DNA from: CAZPEV01 sp964585635
GTDB taxonomy: Bacteria; Zixibacteria; MSB-5A5; GN15; JAAZOE01
Direction of reading: 5' to 3'
Assembly: GCA_964585635.1 (NCBI GenBank)
Contig: CAZPEV010000026.1
Span: 1-25,731, forward strand
DNA: 25,731 nucleotides
The position numbers were made by a program, and so were the translations under genes. Shown piece by piece: positions 15,415 to 25,059 of the stretch. The notes below the pieces were generated by a model. That model saw nothing but the letters and a program-made list of their open reading frames with translations. It did not search any database and was not told where the DNA came from. Numbering within the stretch: the stretch's first letter is position 1; each line of letters starts with the position of its first letter.

Positions 15415-16779
15415 CTACTTACAGCACTCTTTGGAGAAATCTGTCCCCATGATCTCCCATTCCCCCGCAATGCGATCGAGCTTATGGCTATAGTAATAGT
15501 ACCCCAGCATGGCCGGTATCCCGAAAAGCAGTCCCCAGATTGTAGTCGCAATCGCCTCCGTGATGCCCGGAGCGATATTGGGGTGAGGGAGCGCGGCATC
15601 AATAGCCTTGCTATAGGCGTCAAATGCTACTGCCAATCCCGTTACCGTACCGAAAAGCCCCAGCAATGGCAGGGTAAAACCGATATACCATAACCAGTCG
15701 ACGTTGGATCCTTTGTTCAAGGTCTCCGCCTCGGCCTCCGATTGAGCCACCACAACCTTCCGAATCTCGTCCTGAATCTGATTCTTGCTAATGGTCGGCG
15801 TCAAACCATACTCCATTCGTGCCTCGGCCGCAGCCTTTAGTATCCGCACCGTGGGCAACATATGTAATGAGTCCTTAGGTTCTTCCGAATGATACGATGC
15901 ATCCTTTGTCTCTTCTCCTTCCGACTGTTTTGGTGAACTTTTCTGTTTTTCCTTGACCAGCCGATTCGGCACATCGTATTTCTTATTCTTTTTGAACGCC
16001 AGCGGCATGTCGTGGTAAAATCGCTCGGCCGTGACAATGGTCCTTTTGATGAGCGCTTCCTGTTTATCCGGAGGCAATAGAATCGAGCTCTTGCCGAATA
16101 CTTCCTCGATGATCTTTGCCCTCTCAACCTTGTCATCAATCTCGGATCGTGTGGGAAAAAGTCCTTTCCATCGCATCGTCTTCTGACACCGGATCCATAC
16201 GATTGTGGCGATGATTACCAAGATCGCAGCCAGGCCCATTGCCGATTTGCCGAGAATGGAGGAATTCCAGACGCCCCATATCATAACGCCGCCCAGCGAG
16301 CCTTCGTTGTTGGGTGACGACCGCTGGGCGTTGGTTTCGGCGGGATAACTGACTGTGATAAATGTGTCGCATACGGTCTTAGAGACATTATCAATTCTTG
16401 CGATCGCCGACACCAAAACAAAATACTGTTTGGCGGGAACCATCTCCTTAGTAAGAGAGACACTGGTGTCCCCCACCACAGTCTCTGATTTGCCCGTATT
16501 CCCCTTCAGGTCCTCTGTAAATAGTACATCATACCGAAGAAAGCTCTTCGCGGCCATTTCCTTCAATGATCCGCATGGCGCCCACCCTATGTTCATGGTG
16601 ACCTTATTATGCCCGCCGATCCCCAGGAAGCCGCCTTCCTTTTCGCCGCTGATCGTATTCACCTTGACCGACAGACAACAGGTTGTATCCTGCCCCACGC
16701 TTATTTGGGGAATGGCAATCACCCCCGCAAATACTGCCGCCAGAAGCATGGAAGAACGTCCCAATAGCTTCTTTCCCAC
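15415..16779 (-). CDS. MotA/TolQ/ExbB-family proton channel protein with large extracytoplasmic domain
   Basis: The protein has 454 residues, about twice the usual ExbB length. It starts with GTG at 16779, six nt after a strong AAGGAGG. It has a signal peptide (LLGRSSMLLAAVFAGVIAIP), an extracytoplasmic domain to about residue 175 with FN3-like beta character (RYDVLFTEDLKG; KQYFVLVSAIARID), then TM1 (about 178-197). A charged cytoplasmic region of about 160 residues follows (KEKQKSSPKQSEGEETKD at its centre). The family core is TM2 with GFTLPLLGLFGTVTGL (367-382) and TM3 with ITEAIATTIWGLLFGIPAML (406-425). These motifs place it in the pentameric stator-channel family. Two ExbD genes follow directly, so the three probably form one motor. 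Confidence 0.9.
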   Translation of the reverse strand: MGKKLLGRSSMLLAAVFAGVIAIPQISVGQDTTCCLSVKVNTISGEKEGGFLGIGGHNKVTMNIGWAPCGSLKEMAAKSFLRYDVLFTEDLKGNTGKSETVVGDTSVSLTKEMVPAKQYFVLVSAIARIDNVSKTVCDTFITVSYPAETNAQRSSPNNEGSLGGVMIWGVWNSSILGKSAMGLAAILVIIATIVWIRCQKTMRWKGLFPTRSEIDDKVERAKIIEEVFGKSSILLPPDKQEALIKRTIVTAERFYHDMPLAFKKNKKYDVPNRLVKEKQKSSPKQSEGEETKDASYHSEEPKDSLHMLPTVRILKAAAEARMEYGLTPTISKNQIQDEIRKVVVAQSEAEAETLNKGSNVDWLWYIGFTLPLLGLFGTVTGLAVAFDAYSKAIDAALPHPNIAPGITEAIATTIWGLLFGIPAMLGYYYYSHKLDRIAGEWEIMGTDFSKECCK

Positions 16780-16803
16780 CTTAGTCCTCCTTATGCATAC
16801 CTA

Positions 16804-18840
16804 TTATTGATTCGCCTTTGTCTTATTTTGCTTTTCCAACAAGGAATCAACCTTGTTTTCACCGTTCGGCAGCCACGGCCACTTGCCGGTGCATCTATCC
16901 AAACCGGGAAAGAGTTGACACACCGCTGCATACGCCCTCATGGCCTTGGTCGTGTCCTTGGTCTTTTCGTATACGCACCCCAGCAGATATTGGGCGTCAT
17001 CGGCAAGCGTCATATCAGGGTATCCGGGAAACGGAAGATACATAGCCGAGAGATGCTTGGTTGAATCGGCAGTCACTGCGGTCAACAATTTTACCAACGA
17101 ATCCACCGAAGGCGATGAGACCGTTGCGCCGCTGTCGGCAAAGCATTGGGCCATACCCAGAATACTCATGGCTTTTAGATCCGATCCGGCAGTTTTGCTG
17201 CTCAACACCCTGCTGTATTGGATGACGGCGCTATCCCATTCCTTGCGATGCCAGAAAGATCGACCCAAAAGATATTCCGCCGAATCAGATGAAGCGCTCT
17301 GCAGAAGCTTACGTGCTTCTTCTGCTTGATCCGGGGCAGCGGCGGAATCGGTCTCCGCTACGATCAAATGCGCTTCAGCTTTGGTCACGGCAAGGCCGGT
17401 AGGACAGGCCTCGGTGCTGAAAATATCCAGGGCCAAAGCCTCGGTTGCCTTACTCCCGGCGTCTTTACGGTGACCGGCCCGCAGATCGGCCAACGCCTCC
17501 CGGATCAGGTGCGAGGCCTGTCGCGATCCTCCCAGGAATTCATTATATCGTCTGACCCGTACGGGATTCTTTGTGTCCCACTGTTCGGCAAGCCCCACGA
17601 CCGCGCTATATAGCGATGATGTGTCGTTGGCCAATGCATTCCGCCCGTCCGGCGTGGGGTAGCAGCCCAAGGCCTGCAATTCCCACCAGCGAGCCAACTC
17701 AGCATTACTGGCCGATTCATTTGCCTTGTCATGGAAATATTTCGCCGTGCGCCCTGCTCCGGCCGTCACCCGCAGCGAAAACCGCAGGTCATTGTCCAAC
17801 TCGCTGTACAGCCGGCCAAACCCCGGTGAAAAATCGAATTGCAGGTCGTACCCGCTGATGGAATAGGCTAAACCGAAGCCGGCGGTGAACTTGGTCGTGC
17901 CATATTCCCGGTTTATTCCGGCCCGAGGCATCACCTGCAACTGGGACACCCGCCGTTGGTACTCCGCCCCGATATGCCATCCGGTGATGACGTGCTTCCA
18001 ATAGGTGTGGGTGGCATCGGCCAGCGCCAAGATTCGGTCTTTATCGGTTACATGGGCCAGATAGCTTCCGCCCCAACGAATTGTGAACGGATATTTTTCC
18101 GACGTTTTGCCAAAACCGGCTCGAGGACCAAGGATGTTTTGAAAGACCATTCCCAATCGCAACGGCAACAAATGCCTTAGCGGAACCAGATCGGATGCCG
18201 GCCGGGGATGGATCAGCTGCATCTGCAGGCCGAAATCAAGTCCGGCCCCGGTGTGGGAACCATATCCCTCCAGTCCATCCAACCCCTGACGGATTACCTT
18301 AAGGCCGATCCCGGCGTCAGCGATTCCCATCGTGCCGGCCCACCGCGAGGCCCAGGTCAAGAACGCCGCCTGATGGTAAATGCTGAAGATCGAATCATCC
18401 ATGAGTTGATCGGACGCGGAGCGATGCTGGAAATCGCCGGATCGGGTCTCGATGAAACCGAAGCCCAGCGCTGAATTGGCTCCCAGAAGAAAGCCGCCGG
18501 CCCCATTTTGATATGCCTCCGGCCGCGACCAGACGACCGCAAAGGCATTGTAGCGGCTGGCATAGAAGGGATTGGCATGCATGCCATAGATATCCCAGGC
18601 CCGATATTCACGCATCAAGCCGGCCGGATTGTAAAAGATACTACCGGCGTCGTCCGCCGCGGCAACATAGGCCCCGCCCAAAGCCAACGAGCGGACGCTG
18701 GCCCCATAGTAGAGCCAACTTCCCGGCTGCCCGGCTTCCCCCTTTTCATTAATATTATCATCGGCGACAACCACCGTGGCCGCCATAAGGGCTGCCAAGA
18801 GCACCGTGGCGATCAGCTTTGCTGCTTTTGCATGCATCAT
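16804..18840 (-). CDS. PorV/PorQ-type barrel fused to a C-terminal TPR domain
   Basis: The protein has 678 residues. The start at 18840 (ATGATG) has AAGGGG 6 nt upstream and gives a good signal peptide (LIATVLLAALMAATVVVA). The PorV/PorQ signature follows: GSWLYYGASVRSLALGGAYV, then ADDAGSIFYNPAGLM. Alternating beta-strand segments continue to about residue 370 (FTAGFGLAYSISGYDLQFDF). The last ~300 residues are helical and TPR-like (EYLLGRSFWHRKEWDSAVIQ; AQYLLGCVYEKTKDTTKAMR). The barrel is related to the 433-residue product of 7771-9072, which has only a short tail. The TPR domain would lie in the periplasm and could contact the ExbBD-linked lipoprotein or the TPR/NHL protein encoded downstream. 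The gene lies 11 nt after an NPFNP-tailed protein gene and 24 nt before exbB. Confidence 0.85.
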   Translation of the reverse strand: MMHAKAAKLIATVLLAALMAATVVVADDNINEKGEAGQPGSWLYYGASVRSLALGGAYVAAADDAGSIFYNPAGLMREYRAWDIYGMHANPFYASRYNAFAVVWSRPEAYQNGAGGFLLGANSALGFGFIETRSGDFQHRSASDQLMDDSIFSIYHQAAFLTWASRWAGTMGIADAGIGLKVIRQGLDGLEGYGSHTGAGLDFGLQMQLIHPRPASDLVPLRHLLPLRLGMVFQNILGPRAGFGKTSEKYPFTIRWGGSYLAHVTDKDRILALADATHTYWKHVITGWHIGAEYQRRVSQLQVMPRAGINREYGTTKFTAGFGLAYSISGYDLQFDFSPGFGRLYSELDNDLRFSLRVTAGAGRTAKYFHDKANESASNAELARWWELQALGCYPTPDGRNALANDTSSLYSAVVGLAEQWDTKNPVRVRRYNEFLGGSRQASHLIREALADLRAGHRKDAGSKATEALALDIFSTEACPTGLAVTKAEAHLIVAETDSAAAPDQAEEARKLLQSASSDSAEYLLGRSFWHRKEWDSAVIQYSRVLSSKTAGSDLKAMSILGMAQCFADSGATVSSPSVDSLVKLLTAVTADSTKHLSAMYLPFPGYPDMTLADDAQYLLGCVYEKTKDTTKAMRAYAAVCQLFPGLDRCTGKWPWLPNGENKVDSLLEKQNKTKANQ

Positions 18841-18851
18841 CTCGGCACCCC

Positions 18852-19880
18852 TTACCTGGCCACTGCCATCTTGATCATATACGTCCCGTTGCCGGCCTTG
18901 ATGACGCATAGATAGCCGCCGTCAGCAACCGCCTCGCCGTGCCCGTTACGTCCCCTCCAACGGAAGTTCTCATCACTGCTGCCGTCGTTGACGCCCCGCT
19001 TTCCCGGAACCGTCCGCTCCAACACCAGATTGCCGTACAGGTCATAGATGGACACCGTCACCATCCCCGCTTCCGGCAAGCCCACCACCAGCGATGTAGG
19101 CCCATCGATTTCGGGATTGAACGGGTTGGGATAATTGTGGGCCTCAATCGTCCTTTGGATGGAGGCGCTGATGATTTCGCTTTCGTTGCCGGCGCGATCG
19201 ACCAACCGGCCATAAACTGTCTTCCGCTCCTCCCCCGCAGAGAGGGTATAGCTCACCCACCCGCCACAACGGCTGACGGGATATGTCGCGGCGTTGGCCA
19301 GGGTCGGGTCTTCGGAGAGCCAAAGGGTGGCGCATCCCTCGGGATAATTGTCGCTTCCGGAAAAGCGCACGTCAACCTCCCGCGTAGCCGACCAAGTCGA
19401 ATCATTCGTGCTCCGACCGATCAGCACCAGCGAGGTCAACTGCGGCGGCGTCGTATCCTGCGCCGTATGCACCGGGATCGAGGGGAGCCCGAAGTGCCGA
19501 TCAACGGTGGCGCAGCGAATCCGGTACCAGACCGCCTCCTCCCGCTCGACACAAATAACGGCCTCACTTTGCGTCGGCTCGATCAGTTCACAGGTAAAGA
19601 CCGGGTCAAACGTCGGTGCCAGCGACGCCTCAATATAGTAGCGAAACAAGCGCGGATCCGTCACCGCCGTCCAGGTCAGCCGATTACACAAGGCCTTGGA
19701 GAATTGCGGCAGCCCCATGACTTCCGGCGGGACGAGCGTCGAATCGATCAATGATGGTTCAATCGCTCCGCATTCAAGCGGCTTCAGCCACCATCCCGCG
19801 GCATCTTCACCGCCGGCCGCCGGCGACCCCGCCGCCATCAAAATTGATGTAAGCAAAACACAAAGAATGATTCGTCTCAC
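18852..19880 (-). CDS. Secreted protein with FlgD-like/NPFNP C-terminal domain (paralogue)
   Basis: The protein has 342 residues and starts with GTG at 19880, seven nt after AAAGGGG. Signal peptide: IILCVLLTSILMAAGSPAAG. The body has FN3/Ig-like segments (LFRYYIEASLAPTFDPVFTC; DTTPPQLTSLVLIG). The C-terminal ~95 residues form a FlgD-Ig-like/type IX-sorting-like domain: HNYPNPFNP, VTVSIYDLYGNLVLERTV, FRWRGRNGHGEAVADGGYLC. It parallels the product of 9085-10179 along its whole length. It lies 12 nt after the giant FN3 gene and 11 nt before the PorV-TPR gene. The conserved order (NPFNP protein, then barrel) in both loci suggests the two proteins act together at the outer membrane. It could be cargo, or a fixed surface component. 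Confidence 0.82.
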   Translation of the reverse strand: MRRIILCVLLTSILMAAGSPAAGGEDAAGWWLKPLECGAIEPSLIDSTLVPPEVMGLPQFSKALCNRLTWTAVTDPRLFRYYIEASLAPTFDPVFTCELIEPTQSEAVICVEREEAVWYRIRCATVDRHFGLPSIPVHTAQDTTPPQLTSLVLIGRSTNDSTWSATREVDVRFSGSDNYPEGCATLWLSEDPTLANAATYPVSRCGGWVSYTLSAGEERKTVYGRLVDRAGNESEIISASIQRTIEAHNYPNPFNPEIDGPTSLVVGLPEAGMVTVSIYDLYGNLVLERTVPGKRGVNDGSSDENFRWRGRNGHGEAVADGGYLCVIKAGNGTYMIKMAVAR

Positions 19881-19892
19881 TGTTACACCCCT

Positions 19893-22800
19893 TTACCGAA
19901 CCAGGAGCATCTTCCGCGCCGCCGACATCTGGCCGGCCCGGATCTGGTAGAAATAAACTCCGCTGGCGACGGCGCGACCGGATTCATCGGAACTATCCCA
20001 ATCAAGGCTGTACTCGCCGGCCGGCAGATCCCTGTCAACCAGGGTCCTGACCAACTCGCCCTTGATATTGAATATCCGCAAGGCGACCCGGCCGGCCTCG
20101 GGCAGCCGAAATATGATTCGCGTCACCGGATTGAACGGATTGGGATAATTCTGCGACAACTCGAATTCCCGAGGCACGGCGTTGCCGTCAGAGGACGCGA
20201 CTCCGCCTTCGCCAAACGTCACCACTTCCGACCACGCCGATTCATCGCTTCCTTTGATCGCCTTGACATGGAAATAGATCACCGAATGGCTGACAAAGTT
20301 CATATCGGTCAAGAAATGGCACGAGCCGCTATCCGGCGATGATATGAAGGCGCGGGCCGCATCGGGCAGATTGTTCATCCAGGCGGTCCCCAGGTAGACG
20401 CGATCATAGGAACATTCCGCGAAAAAGGCATCCACCAAATCGACGCCGTTCCACGATAGATATTGCTTCGATGACGCCCACACTGAATCCGGACATGGAA
20501 CAATCTGTAGATATTCGATCTGCTCTTGGCTCTTCTGTTCGTTCCCGACGCCGTCAACCGGATGTACGGTGTAGCGGTAGACGTTGCTCGCCAGACCGAA
20601 AACGGCCAGGCTATCGTCCACAAGGCGCGTAATGTCGGTACGTCCCACCAGCTGCCACCGGCCGTCGCTGCTGTCGCGATATATTCGATACTCCGCCACG
20701 CCGCTGCCGACGTCGGTGGCCGGCTGCCAGGAAAGGCTGACATCGATAATCCCCGGTGTGGCCGAGGAATCAGCGCGCGTTCTCAGGGTCAGGCCGCGCG
20801 CCGGCGAGGGATCGATGTCGTCGTAGATGATCGTCTCCGGCTCACAATAGGCGTCCGACCAGGGTGACATATTCTGCCACCGATCTTGCGCCTGCACCCG
20901 GCAGTAAAGCGTCTTGTTTCCGGCGTCGACCAACGAGCGGATATCAATCTTGGCTTGCCGCCGGTCGCATGAGACCCAGTCGCCGGTGCGGGTATCCGGC
21001 CCGGCAAAATCAAGTCCCCGGCTGACTTCAACCNNNNNNNNNNATCGCCGCGCCGGCGGTCGAACCGGAAGAGTCGCAATCGCCGTCGCGCCATTGCCAT
21101 GACACGGTCAACGAATCGCTGCGGAAATATGGCGGCTCAAAGGGAATCACGCTTGGCGTATATACCCAGATCGGACATATGGCGCCGGTCGCGCAACGAG
21201 AGTCGCTGATCAGGCGGTGGTTATCCTCAGCCACGACGCAGTACATATAGAGCGAATCAGCCCAGGCCGTTGAATCCAGCACCACCGTAATAGGGTCGCC
21301 TGAAGGATAAACCCAGAAGGTCGTGTCACGGCGGCCGTTGCAGAACCGGTCAACGACAAAACCGCCAAGAAAACTGCGCTGGCCATAGGTCCAAGCCAGT
21401 TGCATCTTACCCTTCGGCAAATTGCGGTCGGCCGGCAGGACCGGCTGCGGCTGCACGACCAGCGATTCGACCGGCGCGGGGGCATAGTCAAAAGCAATCC
21501 CCTCCGAGTGGGACCAGGCGCTGGAAAGGCCGCCCGCCAGATCGCGCGGAATCTCTTTAACCTGGAAACTATAATATCCGGGGCCATGCGCCACGGCACT
21601 GAAAAGGCAACTGTCGGTCTTGACCACCGCCAATCGAGCCACCTCGGCAACGCCGCTGTCGACTGTCTCTCGTCTAACCAGGATCGTGTCAAGCCAGTCC
21701 TGCGATAGGTTGGGCAGAGCCCGTTTCCAGCGCAGGGTGATGATCCCGTCGGCGATGGTGATTGAATCAATCTGCGGCGGCCGCTGACAATACGTGGCAA
21801 CCTCGGCATTTCCCTCCGTCTGCTCATTGTCCAGCAGGTCGATCGGGTGAACCATATATCGATATATTTGGTACACGGTGCGGGATCTGTCGCTATCGGG
21901 GAAATAGGTAGCAGGCACATGGCGCAGCGGTACGAATGGCCCATCGCCTTCTGCCCGAAATACCCGATATCGTCCCATACCGGTGGCATCGTAGGGTTGA
22001 TCCCAACAGATTACGACACTTCCTTCGCGGCTCCTGAGGCTATCCACCCACAGGGTATCAATCGGATTGGGAGGCGTCATGTCCCGAGTCACGGTGATCG
22101 TGTTCGACCAGGTGCTCAACGTGCCGTTGTCAAAGAGGACCCGTACCCGAATAGCATGTTCGCCATCCGCCGGTAACGGCACCAGGCCGCAGGTCGTGTC
22201 CCCCTTCTCCTGGCTATACCGCTTGCCGTCGCATTCCATCAGGTAGGATTTGACCCCGGTCCGGTCATACTCAGGCCAGCAGACCGCGGTCATGTCGTGG
22301 CCGCAATAGCATCGCCCCTCAATTACCGCGTCGCAGGCCGCCGTGATTACCGGCCCCAGATTCGGTCGCACGCAGGCCTCCCAGGAGGTGTGGAGATTGT
22401 CGCGGATATTGCCGACATTATCGGCCGAACCGATCTGATAACAGGCTGCCTCCCGCGAATCGGTATCGACATCGTGATCGACATAGGACGGCGCATAGGT
22501 CCTGGCGATCTGGCTATACGCCTCATCATCGCCTATCTTGCGATAAATCAGATACTGCTTCAGGCCGCTGGAAAGGTCCTGTGCCGCCTGCCAGGTAAGC
22601 GTTATGATACTTGACGAGTCGCGGAAGTCGAGCCCGGCTGTGGCCTCAAGATTGCCGATATCTCCCGGCGGCAGGGCGTCCATATAGACGCTGTCCGGCC
22701 TGGACCAGAGTGAATCGGGATGGCCGCGGAAGCTGATATTTCCCAGCGAATCTTTGGCTTGGGCGCGGATATAGTACCGGTGACCATCGACATAGGCGGA

Positions 22801-24444
22801 ATCGCCCGACGGCGGCAGAAACGAGAATTGATACTGCGTGCTGTCGGGATTGTAGGGTATCCATTCGCTTTCGAAGAAGCTGTATCCTTCCCCCCAACGG
22901 GAGTCGAAAAATTTAAGACTGTCGCGCACCGCCTGGAATCGGATATAATGCGCCGCCGCGATCCCGGGACAATTCGATATCCCCCAAGCCCGGCAATTCA
23001 CCCCCTTGACATAGGAGGTGAAGACAAACCGAAAATCATACGGAACATCCACCTTGGGGATGCAGGGCGGGGTGGCATCCGGGATGACCGCCGGCGACTC
23101 GATGCCGCCGCCGCGATTGCCGACCGTATCAATCGCCTCAACCAGGTAATGATACCGCCTTCCCTCCACCAAACCGGTTCCGCCCACCACGGAATCATGA
23201 AATTCGTAACGGCTGGTATGATCGTTGTCCGGCGCCGCCGGAATCGTCGCCAAAAGCGTATACGCCCCCCCGTCCTCCTTGCGGAACAACTCGTACCGGT
23301 TGACCATGCTGACCCGGTCAAGAACTCCATACCAGGAGATGCGCACCGCACCGCCAAAGAGCGCCGTAACCGCCGTGGTCGTCACGCTTTCAGGCGGGCT
23401 GGCGTCCTGGGTCGAATAGACCCTGGCCGAAAAGGAGAAGGAATCGGGATATTCCAGAAAATAGGCGGTCACAAAATAGCCGTACTTCTTGCCGTCTTCA
23501 AGTCCATCGATTACCACCGTCACGAGGCCATCGCCGCCGGCCGACTTGCGCATCTCCGGCGTCCGGCACCCCATGATTCGATCCGGCGCCAGCGAATCGA
23601 AGTAACAGACCTGATGATCGTAGGCGCCGCATTGCGGCCGATAGGTAATGGCGTTCGAGGTTCCCGGAGTGAACCGCGGCTCGCGCCGGATCTCCGGCGC
23701 TTTTTCCGCACAGGCCGGCGATAGAGCACGGACGATTATCTTCACGCTGCCGTCACATTGAGATGTGCCCGACTCGACGGCGAAAGAGGCGGTATGAACA
23801 CCCGTGTCCGAGACCGCCGGTGTCCAGATAAACTCCCGGGTCAAGGTCCCGGAGGTAAGAACGGCGCCGTGCTGAAAAGGATACCCGCTGTAATCCCAGG
23901 CAATCGCTTCCGCTCCGCGGCAGTCGAAATCGGCATCCCTTACCTCGACCGGAAAGCTGATGGTATTGCCGACCGCCACGGAATCATCGCCTTTGACCAC
24001 CACGGCGCAAGGGCGATCCTGATCAAGCACAATCAGATCATAATCCAGCGTGTCCGCCAAATCGGGGCTGCCTTTTGCCTTCGCGATGAAGCGGATATGA
24101 TATCGGCCGGCGTCGCAGTAGCCCGGCCGAAAACGGACCGTGCCGGAAACATCGCAGTTGCCGCAGGTATCAAGACCCGGCTCCCACCCGTAGGCAAAGG
24201 AGGGAAGATTCTCCGCCCATAACTTGACCTCGGCCGCCGGCCCCTCCATATAATGCGCCGTGGCCACGACTCGCAGTTCGCCGGCCTCAGATACAAATCC
24301 GGGACTGGCCGGATTAGCAGTGACGGTGATTCGGCATAATCCGGCCTCCCGCTCCACAGCCATCGCCGGATTCATACCTCCCAAAAGTATGACAACGGCA
24401 AAAATCGCCGTGGTCGCACGCGAAACCAGTTCTTTCTTGTCCAT
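19893..24444 (-). CDS. Giant FN3-repeat surface protein with NPFNP C-terminal sorting-like domain (interrupted by N gap)
   Basis: About 1512 residues are visible: 1133 codons before and 379 after the N run at 21034-21043. The start at 24444 (MDKKELVSR) has GGCGGAGC 5-7 nt upstream and is preferred over ATG 24462. After the signal peptide (TTAIFAVVILLGGMNPAMA) come two cadherin/Ig-like domains (about residues 30-240) and at least six FN3-like domains, recognisable by repeated 'D.TPP' linkers and Y-x-[IVL]-[FY]-R strands (RYELFRKEDG; QYLIYRKIGD; RYRVFRAEGD; EYRIYRDSSD). The C-terminal ~90 residues are the classic type IX-A/FlgD-like domain: QNYPNPFNPVTRIIF, VALRIFNIKGELVRTL, GVYFYQIRAG. It is the first gene of the ExbB/ExbD operon. 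A cell-surface adhesin, or structural cargo exported by the adjacent PorV-type system, is likely. The two parts are in different frames as assembled, explained by the gap. Confidence 0.85.
21034..21043. other. Assembly gap (10 N)
   Basis: Ten N characters interrupt the giant FN3 gene. Two coding bases remain unpaired on the upstream side and one on the downstream side, so the true missing length should be a multiple of three if the gene is intact. The value of 10 is therefore a placeholder, and neither the apparent frameshift nor the truncated products are real. Confidence 0.9.
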
Positions 24445-25010
24445 TTTTTGCTCCGCCCACATTTATATATGGCTGACCCCTGCCCGTCGCATGGCGAAAG
24501 ACTGGTACTACTTCCCTATAGAATCAGACTCCCCCGAAAAGCGGCATTAGCATTAAGTCATATTACTCCGGGAATAGGTGCCACGCCATATCACGTTTGC
24601 CCACTCTCGTACGTTTCTGGCCAGCAAGTATTAAGTTTCTCTACTTGAACAAATTCTTAATTAATATAATCATTGCTTCGAATCCGTCAAGTACTTTCTT
24701 TCACAAGCAATGGAAACGCAGGCATTTGATGCATCGCATGAGCGCGAATGAATCATTGCGATCCTAACTACCCACCAGTTGGCGGAATAGGCAATATTAA
24801 CTATTCATTTTTCCCTAATGCCTTAAATTATAGCGACATCCAATAATTATAGTAACGAGATGTAAACTGTCTTTGAATTGAGAGTGGTTTGTCTGATTGA
24901 CGCCAAAACTCCCTTATCCCCTCACCGCCTGCCTGGGTCGACCCGCCCTCAGCCATCAAGGATATGATACTCTCGCTCCCCAATCGAGCATCGAGAAGAT
25001 CGCAGGCCAA
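24445..25010. other. Non-coding intergenic region upstream of the large operon
   Basis: About 565 nt lie between the giant FN3 start and the EB_dh terminator. The region includes the promoter at 24663-24690 and its leader of about 210 nt. That leader contains only very short ATG frames (nine codons or fewer). The part from about 24630 to 24880 is AT-rich relative to the window. A 71-codon - strand frame (24828-25043) runs through the terminator and is not accepted as a gene. No convincing RNA gene, repeat or mobile element was seen. Confidence 0.5.
24663..24690 (-). promoter_or_regulatory. Sigma-70-type promoter for the ExbB/ExbD operon
   Basis: On the - strand, -35 TTGACG (24685-24690, 5 of 6), a 16-nt spacer and -10 TATATT (24663-24668, 5 of 6) lie in an AT-rich stretch. 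The predicted start near 24656 gives a leader of about 210 nt before the giant FN3 gene. This is the best candidate promoter for the eight-gene operon. Confidence 0.55.
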
Positions 25011-25036
25011 GAAAAAGCCCGCCGGTGGCGGGCTTT
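25011..25036 (-). terminator. Rho-independent terminator of the haem-binding protein gene
   Basis: A perfect 10-bp stem AAAGCCCGCC/GGCGGGCTTT (25014-25023 with 25027-25036) has a 3-nt loop. On the - strand it is followed by a T-run (complement of AAAAA at 25012-25016, partly within the stem). It lies 24 nt after the stop codon of the gene at 25060. Confidence 0.85.
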
Positions 25037-25059
25037 CAGTCATACTCCGGGAACTAGAG

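Noticed and set aside
22720..23724. 334-codon + strand open frame
   Set aside because: It lies opposite the FN3 gene, whose frame has clear domain signatures; composition is that of an antisense shadow.
24445..24656. Nine-codon ATG frames in the operon leader as possible leader peptides
   Set aside because: They are too short and lack regulatory codon runs or an attenuator hairpin with T-run.
24828..25043. 71-codon - strand frame upstream of the large operon
   Set aside because: It runs through the EB_dh terminator hairpin and has no domain or convincing ribosome-binding site; probably chance. It could be re-examined if found repeated elsewhere.
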